DNA of 64,000 nucleotides from an uncultured SAR86 cluster bacterium (GCA_902578495.1 CACHCY010000004.1:1-64000); one strand, 5' to 3'. Counted from the stretch's first letter, positions 1 through 10,173 are shown. Translations and numbers: made by a program. Notes: generated by a model not told the origin, from the sequence alone.

Positions 1-924
1 AAACAATCCTGGATTGGTATGGCTGGACCAGCAATGATTGAAGGAGGAGGACTGGGAGTCTATGATCCCAAAGAAATAGGTCCTGCTGAAGAACAATACA
101 AAAATGGAGTGCTTGATTATTTAGCTGAAGATGAAAAAGAAGCAACTTTTATTGCAAAAAAACTTCTTTCTTATTTTCAAGGTAATTTGTCTGATTGGTC
201 TATTGATGACCAAACCAAACTAAGAGACATAATTCCTGAAGATCGACGATGGGCATATCCTGTTAGAGATGTAATAGAAATTCTTTCAGATAGAGACTCT
301 TTTTTGGAGCTTAGAAAAGTTTATGGACGAAGTGTTATCACTGGGTTCATAAGAATTGAAGGCAAACCATTTGGCCTTGTAGCCAGCGATTGCCAGCAAC
401 TTGGAGGAGCAGTAGATTCCGAGGCAGCTGAAAAAGCAGCTGCATTCATTGAAATATGTAATGCACATAATTTACCAATTTTATCTTTGGTTGATACCCC
501 AGGATTTATGGTAGGCCCTGATAGTGAGCTTGAAGGTTCCGTCAGGAGAATGGCAACGCTCTTAGTATCCGGGGCAAAAATAACTTCTCCACATATAGCA
601 ATTTTTTTAAGAAAAGGTTATGGGTTGGGAGCACAGGCAATGGTTGGGGGTAGTTTTCATGATCCCATTTACACCGCTTCTTGGCCTACAGGAGAATTCG
701 GAGGAATGGGGCTAGAAGGAGCTGTAAAGCTAGGATTCAGGAAAGAACTCGAAGCAGAAACAGATCCAAAGAAAAAAGAAGATCTCTATAATAAATTAGT
801 TGAGAGATCTTACGAGAAAGGTAAGGCTATAGAAGCTGCCGCACATTTAGAAATTGATGCTGTAATAGATCCTGCTGATACTAGGAAGGTGATATTGAAG
901 GCCCTAAAGAATAAATTTATTTAA
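1..924 (+). CDS. Acyl-CoA carboxylase, carboxyltransferase subunit (5' truncated by window edge)
   Basis: Frame is open from base 1 (KQSWIG before MAGPAMIEGGGLG); LVDTPGFMVGPDSELEGSVRRMATLLVSGA and GYGLGAQAMVGG typical of PccB/AccD5-type carboxyltransferases. Confidence 0.85.
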   Translation, partial: KQSWIGMAGPAMIEGGGLGVYDPKEIGPAEEQYKNGVLDYLAEDEKEATFIAKKLLSYFQGNLSDWSIDDQTKLRDIIPEDRRWAYPVRDVIEILSDRDSFLELRKVYGRSVITGFIRIEGKPFGLVASDCQQLGGAVDSEAAEKAAAFIEICNAHNLPILSLVDTPGFMVGPDSELEGSVRRMATLLVSGAKITSPHIAIFLRKGYGLGAQAMVGGSFHDPIYTASWPTGEFGGMGLEGAVKLGFRKELEAETDPKKKEDLYNKLVERSYEKGKAIEAAAHLEIDAVIDPADTRKVILKALKNKFI

Positions 925-1249
925 CCTTATCTTCGGTATGCCTTTCACCGTTGAACACAGCCGCAAATTCTAGGAGTTCATCAGACTCATTAAAAACTCT
1001 ATGGAATGCTCCATCTGGAACAGGAATTACATCCCCTTTGTTAACTTCAAATTTATGGTCATTTATTTGCATGATCCCAGTCCCAGAAGTAAAAACATAC
1101 ACTTCTTCTTGACCATCATGACTATGACCACTGGTGGCTTTATGCGGATTTAATTTGGTAATGCTTGGAACAAGTTTGTTTAATTCCTTGTTATCCAAAA
1201 CGACGTATCTGTCGTCTTCTTTTACTACATACCAATTACTTTTATTCAT
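917..1249 (-). CDS. Small cupin-domain protein
   Basis: 110 aa; cupin motif HSHDGQEEVYVFTSGTGIMQIN...GDVIPVPDGAFHRVFN. Confidence 0.8.
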   Translation of the reverse strand: MNKSNWYVVKEDDRYVVLDNKELNKLVPSITKLNPHKATSGHSHDGQEEVYVFTSGTGIMQINDHKFEVNKGDVIPVPDGAFHRVFNESDELLEFAAVFNGERHTEDKVK

Positions 1250-1297
1250 AAACTCATTATACTAAATTTATTGAACATAATAGAAAACTAAAATTGA

Positions 1298-2524
1298 ATG
1301 TCGGATAATTTATTATTGAAAGGCTTAAAAGTCATTGATGCAGGAAGCTTTATTGCTGGACCAGTTTCAACAACCATTCTTTCTGATTTTGGTGCTGAAG
1401 TAATTAAAATCGAGCCACCCAAAATAGGAGACAGTCTTAGACATCTCATAGAGAGAACAAAAAGAGTGAATCCGAGCGCCGAAGAAGATTATTGTTGGCA
1501 ACTAACTTCTAGAAATAAGAAAAGTTTAGCCTTAGATTTAGGCTCAGCAAAGGGCCAAGAAATACTTCACAAACTCATCAAAGAAGCAGATGTTTTTGTA
1601 ACTAATATGCCTCAAAGGATCAGAGAAAAATTAAAAATCAACTCCTCTGATTTATTGCCATTAAACGAAAGATTAATATACGGATCTCTAACAGGCTATG
1701 GCGAAAAAGGTCCAGATTCACACAGAACTGCTTTTGATACAATGGCTTGGTGGGCAAGAAGTGGTTTAATGGATATAGTTAGACCATCCGAGAATTCTCT
1801 CCCTGCTAATCCTCCCATTGGAATGGGCGATCAACCCACAGGCGTAGCCCTATTTGCAAGTATAATGACGGCACTCTACCGAAGAGAAAAGACTGGTAAA
1901 GGAGGCGAAGTACATACTTCTTTGATGGCAAATGGAGCATGGTCCAACGGATCATTTATTCAGGCTGGATTATTTGGAGCACAGTTTCCTGACAGAAAAG
2001 AACCATCTCCACTCCATCCCTTTGGAGGCAGATACAAAACTAAAGATAATAGATATCTGATTCTTGCAATTATCGATGCAAATAAGGAATGGCCAAAATT
2101 ACTAAAAGCTCTTGATATTGAATATTTTAACGAGGATCCTAGATTTTCATCCTTCAAAAAAATGAATGAGAACTTTATGATTTTATATGAGGAACTCGAA
2201 AAGATATTTATACAATATTCATTAAAAGAAATTACTGAAAAATTAAGGTTCTCAGAAGTTACTTTTGGCATCCTAAGTCATTCAAATGACCACTCGGAAG
2301 ATCAACAATTTATCGAAAGTGAAGTATTAGTAAAATTTGATGAAGGTAGTTTTGATGAGGATTTCTTCACAGTAAACAGTCCTATTTTTTTAGAAAATGA
2401 ATCAAAAAAAATTCCTACGAAAGCTCCGAAGTTGGGAGAACATACGAAAGAAATACTTTCTTCTTTAGGTCGAAATGAAGAAGAGATAGCTCAACTTAAA
2501 CAAGATGGTATCATTGATTTTTAA
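1298..2524 (+). CDS. CaiB/BaiF family CoA transferase
   Basis: LKGLKVIDAGSFIAGPVSTTILSDFGAEVIKIEPP and NKKSLALDLGSAKGQEI typical of class III CoA transferases. Confidence 0.9.
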   Translation: MSDNLLLKGLKVIDAGSFIAGPVSTTILSDFGAEVIKIEPPKIGDSLRHLIERTKRVNPSAEEDYCWQLTSRNKKSLALDLGSAKGQEILHKLIKEADVFVTNMPQRIREKLKINSSDLLPLNERLIYGSLTGYGEKGPDSHRTAFDTMAWWARSGLMDIVRPSENSLPANPPIGMGDQPTGVALFASIMTALYRREKTGKGGEVHTSLMANGAWSNGSFIQAGLFGAQFPDRKEPSPLHPFGGRYKTKDNRYLILAIIDANKEWPKLLKALDIEYFNEDPRFSSFKKMNENFMILYEELEKIFIQYSLKEITEKLRFSEVTFGILSHSNDHSEDQQFIESEVLVKFDEGSFDEDFFTVNSPIFLENESKKIPTKAPKLGEHTKEILSSLGRNEEEIAQLKQDGIIDF

Positions 2525-2544
2525 TTCTTTGATTTTAAAAAAAA

Positions 2545-3069
2545 ATGCGCTTTATTCTCTTTTTTCTACCCTTAATTAGCATCTCAGCTTATTCAATGGA
2601 TATTAAAATCTCGAAAAATATCTGGGAATTTACACCTGATGGTGTGATGGGAGGTAAATCAAAAGGTTCAATACAATTTCTAAATACGGAAGGTTTTGAC
2701 TACATTTCTTTCAGAGGAAATGTCAATACAGATGGCGGCGGATTTCTTATGTTCAGATCTAAAATAGATAAAAAGGATTTAAAAGAATTTTCAAAGATAA
2801 GTTTTTTGGCTAGAGGAAATAATGAAAAATACTATTTTCATATTAAGTCGAGGGGGCAAGTTTTACCGTGGGTCAGACATCTTAAAGAATTCAAAGTTGG
2901 AAAAGATTGGAAAGAGTACGTTTTAAATATTGAAGACTTTGTTGGGTATAGTAATAGTAGGACTTTCAATAAATCCATAAATCCAAAAAAAATAAAACTT
3001 CTTGGGATTGAAGCTTATGGAAGAGATCACGAGGTAGAGCTAGATATAGCAAAAATAAAAATTTTCTAA
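2545..3069 (+). CDS. CIA30-like (complex I intermediate-associated protein 30) protein with signal peptide
   Basis: Signal peptide-like N-terminus; WEFTPDGVMGGKSKGSI...FRGNVNTDGGGFLMFR matches the CIA30 pattern. Confidence 0.75.
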   Translation: MRFILFFLPLISISAYSMDIKISKNIWEFTPDGVMGGKSKGSIQFLNTEGFDYISFRGNVNTDGGGFLMFRSKIDKKDLKEFSKISFLARGNNEKYYFHIKSRGQVLPWVRHLKEFKVGKDWKEYVLNIEDFVGYSNSRTFNKSINPKKIKLLGIEAYGRDHEVELDIAKIKIF

Positions 3070-3071
3070 TT

Positions 3072-4169
3072 ATGATTACAAAAGCTGACGATTTTCCAAT
3101 CCATCAGATTTCAAAACCAGTTGCTGAAACAGGAACCGAAAGAAATTTTTATGATAGATATTTTTTTAATGGATATTCAAAAGATGAGGATATTTACTTC
3201 GGTGCTGTTTTGTGTGTATATCCAAATCTTAATATTATGGATGGCTCATTTACTCTTGCATATGAAGGCAAACAATATAATTCGAGGGTGTCTAGGTATC
3301 TGAACTTAGAACGTCTTGACACTAGGGTCGGTCCTCTAAGCGTAGAGGTAATAGAGCCACTTAATAAACTCAAAGTCACACTCGCTGACGTAGAAAACGA
3401 CCTAGACGTTTCCATAGAATTTACAAGTAGATTTGCTCCTATGAGAGAACCCCAAATGCAACTTTTCAATGGACCAAGAATGATTATGGATACATGCAGA
3501 ATGACGCAGCAAGGATCATGGTCTGGAAAAATTGTTCATAATAAAAAAGAGATTAGTCTTGATAATGATTCTTTTATAGGAACCAGGGATAGATCTTGGG
3601 GCGTTAGGCCCGTTGGAGCTTACGATAGTCAACCAATGGTTCCTTTTTCAATGCCACAGTTTTATTGGTTATGGGCTCCAATTCACTTTGATGATTCAGC
3701 AGCACATATTTATTTTGTCGAAGATGAGAAGGGTAATGCCAGCTCAACGATTGCTATTGCACAAGGTCCTGAGTACGAAGATGAATTCATAATTCAAGAC
3801 ATTAAAAAATCTGTTTCTTATCATCCTGGTACCAGAAGAGTAAAAAAAATGGACATATCTGGAACAGATGATCAAGCTAAACCCATAACAATTTCAATTG
3901 ATTGTGGTATGCAGGTTTTTATGTGTGGCTTAGGTTATATGCACCCTGAGTGGGGTCACGGACATGATAAAGGAGAATTAGCCTCTTATTTTGATGATTA
4001 TGATTTAAATGATGACCCTGGAGATCCACCCTTTCTGCATGTGCAATCTGTTTCAAATGTGACGATGAAGATAGGGGATAAAAGTAAGACAGGTCGAGGT
4101 GTTCTAGAGCAACTCATATTGGGTCCTCACGAGCCGAGTGGCTTTAAAGATCTATTTGATAAACCCTAA
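3072..4169 (+). CDS. Uncharacterised protein, possibly AttH/CrtC-like lipocalin-type fold
   Basis: 365 aa intact ORF; GTRDRSWGVRPVG and FYWLWAPIHFDD resemble AttH/hydroxyneurosporene-synthase-like proteins; function unknown. Confidence 0.55.
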   Translation: MITKADDFPIHQISKPVAETGTERNFYDRYFFNGYSKDEDIYFGAVLCVYPNLNIMDGSFTLAYEGKQYNSRVSRYLNLERLDTRVGPLSVEVIEPLNKLKVTLADVENDLDVSIEFTSRFAPMREPQMQLFNGPRMIMDTCRMTQQGSWSGKIVHNKKEISLDNDSFIGTRDRSWGVRPVGAYDSQPMVPFSMPQFYWLWAPIHFDDSAAHIYFVEDEKGNASSTIAIAQGPEYEDEFIIQDIKKSVSYHPGTRRVKKMDISGTDDQAKPITISIDCGMQVFMCGLGYMHPEWGHGHDKGELASYFDDYDLNDDPGDPPFLHVQSVSNVTMKIGDKSKTGRGVLEQLILGPHEPSGFKDLFDKP

Positions 4170-5221
4170 TGCCAGTCTCAACTGAGAAGGATTTTCAATC
4201 TAAGATTGAAAAACTCGAAAATTGGCTTGCCTCTGAAGAAGGCCCCCTCAAATTAACTCCTCATGAGTCCTCGATGGCTTCAGGTTTTTCCAATGAAACT
4301 TTTGTTTTTGATTTAGAGAAGGAGAATTCAGTGGAGACCCTGGTTTTAAGACTCGAACCAACGGAATATCAAGTTTTTCCAAATTACGACTTGCCCATGC
4401 AAGCATCAATAATGAAGGTTTTGAGAGGAAAGAATATGCTCACTCCTGAAGTTATTTATGAAAATTATGACGATAATATTTTAGGTTCTGGTTTTTATAT
4501 TATGAAAAGCATCAATGGCTCTGCCCCTAGTGATAATCCTCCGTATCATATGGATATGGAAGGAATGATGGGAAGGGCTACTCCAACTGAAAGACATAAG
4601 GTGTGGTTGGAATGGCTTGATCATTTATCGCATTTCCATAATTTAGAATTTTCGAGCGATGAATTGAGGGATTGCAAAATTAACACAGAGGAAGATCCTT
4701 TGGGAATGCATTTAGACTATTATCAAAGTTTTTTGAATTGGGGCATGGAGGGCGAACCTCATGAAATTTGTTCAAATGCTCTAGATTGGCTTGTTAAAAA
4801 TAAACCGCCTCTTCAAAAACAAACTTTATGTTGGGGCGATGCTAGACCTGGAAATGTTCTTTATGAAAATTTTTCAGCAAAAGCTTTACTTGATTGGGAA
4901 ATGGCTAATTTTGGTGATCCTTTAATGGATTTAGCATGGGGATTTGCAATAGATGATGCAAATAGTCTGGCGTTGAATGTTCCAAAATTAGAAGGAACTA
5001 TGGATGAAGAAGAGGGTAGGACAATCTGGGAAAATAAAACAGGGTTATCATCCGAATTTTTTGCTTACTATCGGATATTAGCTTTATTTAAGTTTTCAGT
5101 AATTATGGTAAGAGTTGCAAAAAGACTAATATTTAATGAGATAATGCCATTAGATTCTGATTTTCATGTAAATAATCACGTTGTGGCTTTTTTAGATAAG
5201 GAATTAAATGAAAACAATTAA
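4169..5221 (+). CDS. Aminoglycoside-phosphotransferase-fold (APH/ACAD10-like) phosphotransferase
   Basis: LCWGDARPGNVLYENFSAKALLDWEMANFGDPLMDLAW is the APH-type catalytic and metal-binding motif. Confidence 0.85.
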   Translation: MPVSTEKDFQSKIEKLENWLASEEGPLKLTPHESSMASGFSNETFVFDLEKENSVETLVLRLEPTEYQVFPNYDLPMQASIMKVLRGKNMLTPEVIYENYDDNILGSGFYIMKSINGSAPSDNPPYHMDMEGMMGRATPTERHKVWLEWLDHLSHFHNLEFSSDELRDCKINTEEDPLGMHLDYYQSFLNWGMEGEPHEICSNALDWLVKNKPPLQKQTLCWGDARPGNVLYENFSAKALLDWEMANFGDPLMDLAWGFAIDDANSLALNVPKLEGTMDEEEGRTIWENKTGLSSEFFAYYRILALFKFSVIMVRVAKRLIFNEIMPLDSDFHVNNHVVAFLDKELNENN

Positions 5222-5594
5222 AGAAAAAGAGATTTTTCCAGTCAATGCACAAGCGATATGGGATACTATTTCTGATCCAACAAATTCAAGTTGGGTGCCT
5301 ACCGTTGAAGAGATTTCTTTAGACGGGGACGTCAGATCCTTCTCTATGGAGGGCATGGGAGAGCTAAAAGAAAAAATTTTAAAAATTGATCACGATAATA
5401 AAATTTTTCAGTACTCTGCTATTCAAACTCCTGCTCCAATCGAGCATCATTTAGCAACCATACAGATAAGTACTTTAGATAATGATAATTGTGAATTCTC
5501 TTGGACAACAGAAATTGAACCTGAGATCTTCGCCGAAGGAATTCATCAAGGGATGCTTATTTCTCTCAAAGAGCTTAAAAAAATATTTCCTTGA
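5208..5594 (+). CDS. SRPBCC-family (START-like) protein
   Basis: 128 aa; EIFPVNAQAIWDTISDPTNSSWVP typical of polyketide cyclase/SRPBCC proteins; overlaps the upstream gene. Confidence 0.65.
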   Translation: MKTIKEKEIFPVNAQAIWDTISDPTNSSWVPTVEEISLDGDVRSFSMEGMGELKEKILKIDHDNKIFQYSAIQTPAPIEHHLATIQISTLDNDNCEFSWTTEIEPEIFAEGIHQGMLISLKELKKIFP

Positions 5595-6058
5595 TGGCAG
5601 GCTTTTCGGATGCATTTTTTATGCAAAAAGCCCTTGAACAAGCTAATTTAGCTTATGAAAAAGATGAAGTGCCAGTTGGGGCTATATTAGTTAAAAATAA
5701 TGAAGTTTTATCTGCATCTCATAATTTATCAATCACAAAAAACGATCCTTCAGCTCACGCAGAAGTTTTATGTTTGAAAGAGGCAGGAAAGGTTCTTAAT
5801 AATTACCGCCTTTTAGGAACAACATTGTATGTGACTCTTGAGCCTTGCATGATGTGTGCCGGCGCAATTATCCATGCAAGAATTAGTAGGTTGGTGTACG
5901 CATCCTCAGATGAAAAAACAGGATTCATAAATTCAAGAAATAATTTAGATGAAAATGGATGGTTGAACCATAAGTTAGATATCAGTTCCGGGATACTTGA
6001 TAGAGAGTGCTCAAAGCTAATTAAAAACTTTTTTAAAGATAAAAGATCTAAATATTAA
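5594..6058 (+). CDS. tadA: tRNA-specific adenosine deaminase
   Basis: HAEVLCLKEAG and TLEPCMMCAGAIIHARI deaminase zinc motifs; ATG at 5594 preferred over TTG at 5591. Confidence 0.9.
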   Translation: MAGFSDAFFMQKALEQANLAYEKDEVPVGAILVKNNEVLSASHNLSITKNDPSAHAEVLCLKEAGKVLNNYRLLGTTLYVTLEPCMMCAGAIIHARISRLVYASSDEKTGFINSRNNLDENGWLNHKLDISSGILDRECSKLIKNFFKDKRSKY

Positions 6059-6860
6059 ACTTTGTCCAAACTGGTGCGTGATCAGAAGGTTTTTCCATTC
6101 CCCTAATTTCATAATCGATTTCAGAAGAACTAATTAAATCTTTTAAGCTTTTAGTAACCCATAAGTGATCAATTCTTAGACCCCTTTTTGGATTGTCATC
6201 GAAACCCCTGCTTCTGTAATCAAACCAACTAAAAGTGTTGTTTTCCTCAGGATAGAGGCATCTGTAGGAGTCATATAAGCCAAAATCTTTCAAATTTTCT
6301 AGCCATTCTCTTTCTTCAGGAAGAAAACTGCACTTTCCAGTCTGCAGCCATCTTTTTCTATTATTTTCTCCAATTCCAATATCAATATCTTCAGGTGAAA
6401 TATTAAGATCTCCCATTACAATTAAATGACTTTCAGGATCAAAATCTTTTTTAAGATAAGTTATGAGATCTTTATAAAATTTTTCTTTGTAGGGGAATTT
6501 AATCGGATGATCTCTGCTTTCTCCTTGAGGAAAATATCCATTAAATATAAACAGGGGACCTTTTTTTGTCTTGTATTCTAGCCATACAAGTCTGCATTGA
6601 GCATCCTCAGGATCTGTTGGCATTCCAATGCCATGATTTATAGGTTTATTTTTGGACATCAAGCAAACTCCGTAATGACCTTTTTGACCATTAATGATCA
6701 CTTCATAGCCTAAATTTTTAATAGTCTCTAGAGGAAAATTTTCATTATCAACTTTGGTTTCTTGGAGACCAATAATATCTGGAGAGTGTTTATCTATTAA
6801 TTTTTCCAGTTGATGAATTCTGGCTCTAATACCATTGACGTTAAAAGATACTATTTTCAA
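6048..6860 (-). CDS. xthA: Exodeoxyribonuclease III
   Basis: MKIVSFNVNGIRARIHQLEKLI, IGLQETKVDNENFP, GDLNISPEDIDIG, SDHAPVW. Confidence 0.92.
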   Translation of the reverse strand: MKIVSFNVNGIRARIHQLEKLIDKHSPDIIGLQETKVDNENFPLETIKNLGYEVIINGQKGHYGVCLMSKNKPINHGIGMPTDPEDAQCRLVWLEYKTKKGPLFIFNGYFPQGESRDHPIKFPYKEKFYKDLITYLKKDFDPESHLIVMGDLNISPEDIDIGIGENNRKRWLQTGKCSFLPEEREWLENLKDFGLYDSYRCLYPEENNTFSWFDYRSRGFDDNPKRGLRIDHLWVTKSLKDLISSSEIDYEIRGMEKPSDHAPVWTKFNI

Positions 6861-6861
6861 T

Positions 6862-8910
6862 TTAGTTAGAATTTACTGTTAATAAGTTAGTGCTTTGATC
6901 AGCATTAAACTCTATTTGGTCTATTAAAATCTTTGCTGCTTCCTTGAGAACTAGATCATTAAACTTCTTATTTCTCTCTTCATCATCTGCATCTAAATAT
7001 TCATCAAAATTTTTAAATGGCTGTAATTCCAAATTTCTTCTTAACTTATTTTCTAGAGATAATAAATTACTTTCGTATTCATTTTGCTCATCAATTCTCT
7101 TAGCCAGATCAAGATCAATAAATTCTCTTGAATCTCTATCCTCAGAAAGACTGTTTTTCTTATCAATGTAAGAAGTCAAAAAATTAGCGTTATTCCTATT
7201 TTTTGAGTTTGTATCTGTTCTTTTAATGTTTTTAACTTGCCTGAAGTCTGTCACTCTAAGAGGTTTTATGAAATCTTCTTCAAGAGAATTATCATAAGAA
7301 CTTTCCCCAACTTCTTGGCTATTAAAAACAAAAGGCAATTCAATATCAGGAGTGACGCCTTTATTTTGAGTACTTTCCCCAGTAACTCGATAGAATTTTT
7401 GCTCAGTATACTTAAGTTGTCCATAAGGCAGTTCTCTCAATCTTTGCACAGTACCTTTGCCAAATGTCTGACTTCCAACAACCAAACCTCTTCCGTAATC
7501 TTGAATTGCACCCGCTAAAATTTCTGATGCTGAAGCAGACATTTTATCAACCAATATTAACACCGGTCCTGAGTAGTTTTGGATACCAATAGAATGGCCT
7601 AGAGGGTATATGGAGCCATTTGAAGTCATCACTTGAAGTACATTTCCTCTTCCTAGAAATATTTTTGCGAGGCTATAGGCCTCATATAGAGATCCTCCTC
7701 CATTACCTCTTAGGTCTAGAATAACACCATCAGAATTTTCATTATCAATTTCCTTAATAAGTTTTTTAACATCTCTTGTTGCGCTACGATAATTAAACCT
7801 ATTTTTCTGATATCCCTCAAAGTCCATATAAAAAGCGGGCAAGTCGATAACTCCAAACTTGTAAGATTTTTCAATATCATTGACTTCGATAATTTGTTTT
7901 TTAGCGGCTTGATCTTCCAATTTCACAAGATCTCTTTTAATTTCAATAACTTTCCCATCCGCTTCAGCAGGAGAAGAAGACGGAAGAATTTCCAATTTTA
8001 CTATTGTTCCTTTAGGCCCTCTTATAAGTTTAACTACTTCATCTACCCTCCAATCTCGAACATCAACTATTTGACTATCTTCTCTTGTGCCAACTCCTAC
8101 TATTTGATCATTATTTTTAATTAATCCTGACTTGATTGCTGGACCTCCCTTAATAAGTTTTGTGATTTTAGTAATTCCATCATCTGAGGTAAGCATGGCA
8201 CCAATGCCTTCTAGAGATAAACTCATGTTGATCTCAAAATCTTCTGTCACTCTAGGAGACATATAGTTTGAATGAGGATCATATAAGGAAGTTTTTGAAT
8301 TCATTATCCAAGAAAATAAATCATCTTCAGTGAGTTGATCTAGATTTTTTAATCTTCTATTTAATCTTTTTTTAAGTTTATTGACTGATTTTTCAAATTC
8401 TTCTTCCTTAATCATTATTGAGATTAATTCACTCTTAGCCAATGATTCATAATAATTTTTTATCATCGATAAAGCATTAAATCTTTCTTGATCCTCTCTA
8501 TTTCTGTGAATTCTTTCTGAGCTAAATAAATCAATCTCATTAAGATCATTGATATGTAGACTTTGATGCGCAAGAAGATCTTTGTAGCGTTTTTTGTAAT
8601 CATTAAGAATATCAAAACCAATCTCTAATAATTCTTCATCATCGAGATCAAAATTGCTTTTAGACAAGGAAATATAGTTATCTACCTCCTCATTGGTAAA
8701 AATTAAATTTTGTTGATCTATATTTGAAATTAATTCCTCTATGACATCAGAGTTTTCAAAAGCGGTATTTTTAAAAAAATGATGTTCGCCAAGGATCTTG
8801 TCAACTTCATTTAAAGTATCTATGTAAAGAGAAGATTTTTCCTGCGCTGATACTGGTAGTATCGCATTGAGAAAAAAAGCAGTAAAAACTAATAAACTCT
8901 TAAGAACCAT
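6862..8910 (-). CDS. prc: Carboxy-terminal processing (tail-specific) protease
   Basis: Signal peptide, PDZ region, catalytic ILVDKMSASASEILAGAIQDYGRGLVVGSQTFGKGTVQ. Confidence 0.92.
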   Translation of the reverse strand: MVLKSLLVFTAFFLNAILPVSAQEKSSLYIDTLNEVDKILGEHHFFKNTAFENSDVIEELISNIDQQNLIFTNEEVDNYISLSKSNFDLDDEELLEIGFDILNDYKKRYKDLLAHQSLHINDLNEIDLFSSERIHRNREDQERFNALSMIKNYYESLAKSELISIMIKEEEFEKSVNKLKKRLNRRLKNLDQLTEDDLFSWIMNSKTSLYDPHSNYMSPRVTEDFEINMSLSLEGIGAMLTSDDGITKITKLIKGGPAIKSGLIKNNDQIVGVGTREDSQIVDVRDWRVDEVVKLIRGPKGTIVKLEILPSSSPAEADGKVIEIKRDLVKLEDQAAKKQIIEVNDIEKSYKFGVIDLPAFYMDFEGYQKNRFNYRSATRDVKKLIKEIDNENSDGVILDLRGNGGGSLYEAYSLAKIFLGRGNVLQVMTSNGSIYPLGHSIGIQNYSGPVLILVDKMSASASEILAGAIQDYGRGLVVGSQTFGKGTVQRLRELPYGQLKYTEQKFYRVTGESTQNKGVTPDIELPFVFNSQEVGESSYDNSLEEDFIKPLRVTDFRQVKNIKRTDTNSKNRNNANFLTSYIDKKNSLSEDRDSREFIDLDLAKRIDEQNEYESNLLSLENKLRRNLELQPFKNFDEYLDADDEERNKKFNDLVLKEAAKILIDQIEFNADQSTNLLTVNSN

Positions 8911-8912
8911 AT

Positions 8913-9785
8913 TTAAAATTTATTTTCATTTATTAGTTTATCTTTTTTATGCCATATTTCATTAAGCCAATCTTTAAATTCTTTTCTTAGTCCATCATTT
9001 TCATGAAGCTGATCATCTTTGAATTTATCAGGAATATCTAATGACTGCACAAATATATGAGCATTGTTCATATTTCCCCTCAAAAAATCCCAGAAGCTTC
9101 TTTTTTTTGATTCGTAAATAATTGTGAAGTCAATAATCTTATCGAGTCTTGGCATTGTTGATATTGCTGCAGCCAATCCTCCTTCTTTAGGTTTAAGTAG
9201 ATTATTGAAAGGGCTATTCTGATCTTTATGCTTTTGTTCTGTGAATCTTGTACCCTCGGTAAAACTAAAAACAGAGATCGGATAAAGACTATACTTTTTA
9301 AAAGATCTCTTCATGGATGCAAAGTCTTTACCTCTAAGAGAAGGATTTCTTTCTAGCTGATCTCTTGAGTATCTTTTAAGAAACGGCATATCCAATGCCC
9401 ACCAACATATCCCGATTACAGGAACGTAAATAAGGACAAATTTCATAAAAAATTTAAGCATAGGAACTTTTCTATTTGTAATCATTTGTACAATAAATAT
9501 ATCAGCCCAAGATTGATGATTAGATAACGATAGATACCAGGATCTTTTATCCATTTCCTCAAAGCCTTCAACAGTCCATCTAGGTTTTAGAATAAACTGA
9601 ATCCAAAGGTTGTTAATATCTATCCATAATTCACCAACTTTGATTATGAAACGAGTTAAAAGAAGTTTTAAAGATTGAATTGGGAGAATAATCTTAATAA
9701 TTCCCGCAAAGATTAAGAAAATCGAGAGAGTAGCTGTGTTGATGCATAAAAGAAGAAAACAAAATGCTGCTTTAATATGTGAAAT
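8913..9785 (-). CDS. YihG-like 1-acyl-sn-glycerol-3-phosphate acyltransferase family protein, proposed ATT start
   Basis: SNHQSWADI, LDMPFLKRYSRDQL and FTEGTRFT motifs. The given ORF starts at 9554, but the frame stays open to 9785 and encodes ISHIKAAFCFLLCINTATLSIFLIFAGIIKIILP...KPRWTVEGFEE, matching the YihG N-terminus; AAGGAGG precedes ATT by 5 nt. Confidence 0.75.
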   Translation of the reverse strand: MSHIKAAFCFLLLCINTATLSIFLIFAGIIKIILPIQSLKLLLTRFIIKVGELWIDINNLWIQFILKPRWTVEGFEEMDKRSWYLSLSNHQSWADIFIVQMITNRKVPMLKFFMKFVLIYVPVIGICWWALDMPFLKRYSRDQLERNPSLRGKDFASMKRSFKKYSLYPISVFSFTEGTRFTEQKHKDQNSPFNNLLKPKEGGLAAAISTMPRLDKIIDFTIIYESKKRSFWDFLRGNMNNAHIFVQSLDIPDKFKDDQLHENDGLRKEFKDWLNEIWHKKDKLINENKF

Positions 9786-9786
9786 C

Positions 9787-10173
9787 TTACCCTCCTTTTT
9801 CTGCCCTCTTAATTTTTTCCCACATAGCTGTCTGTTCCTCTTTAGTATGTTTTTTACTTTTATCGAAAACGTAAGGATGCCTCCTGATTAACTTTTGTTT
9901 TAAATTTTTAACAACATCAAAAAAGTCAAATTCCTTATTTTCAAGTGCTATCTGAGAGTGAAAAATTACTTGAAGAAGGACATCGCCAAGTTCTTCCTTA
10001 ATATTATCTGAGTTTTTAGACTCAATAGCTTCTATCAATTCCTGTGATTCCTCTTCAAGGTATGGGATAAGAGAAACGTGATCTTGTTCAAGATCCCAAG
10101 CACATCCCTTAACAGGATCTCTAAGTTCTTTCATGACTTCCAAGAGATGACTTACATCTTCTATGTTTGCCAT
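9787..10173 (-). CDS. mazG: MazG-family nucleoside triphosphate pyrophosphohydrolase (single domain)
   Basis: LRDPVKGCAWDLEQDHVSLIPYLEEESQELIEAI...EELGDVLLQVIFHSQIA. Confidence 0.88.
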   Translation of the reverse strand: MANIEDVSHLLEVMKELRDPVKGCAWDLEQDHVSLIPYLEEESQELIEAIESKNSDNIKEELGDVLLQVIFHSQIALENKEFDFFDVVKNLKQKLIRRHPYVFDKSKKHTKEEQTAMWEKIKRAEKGG

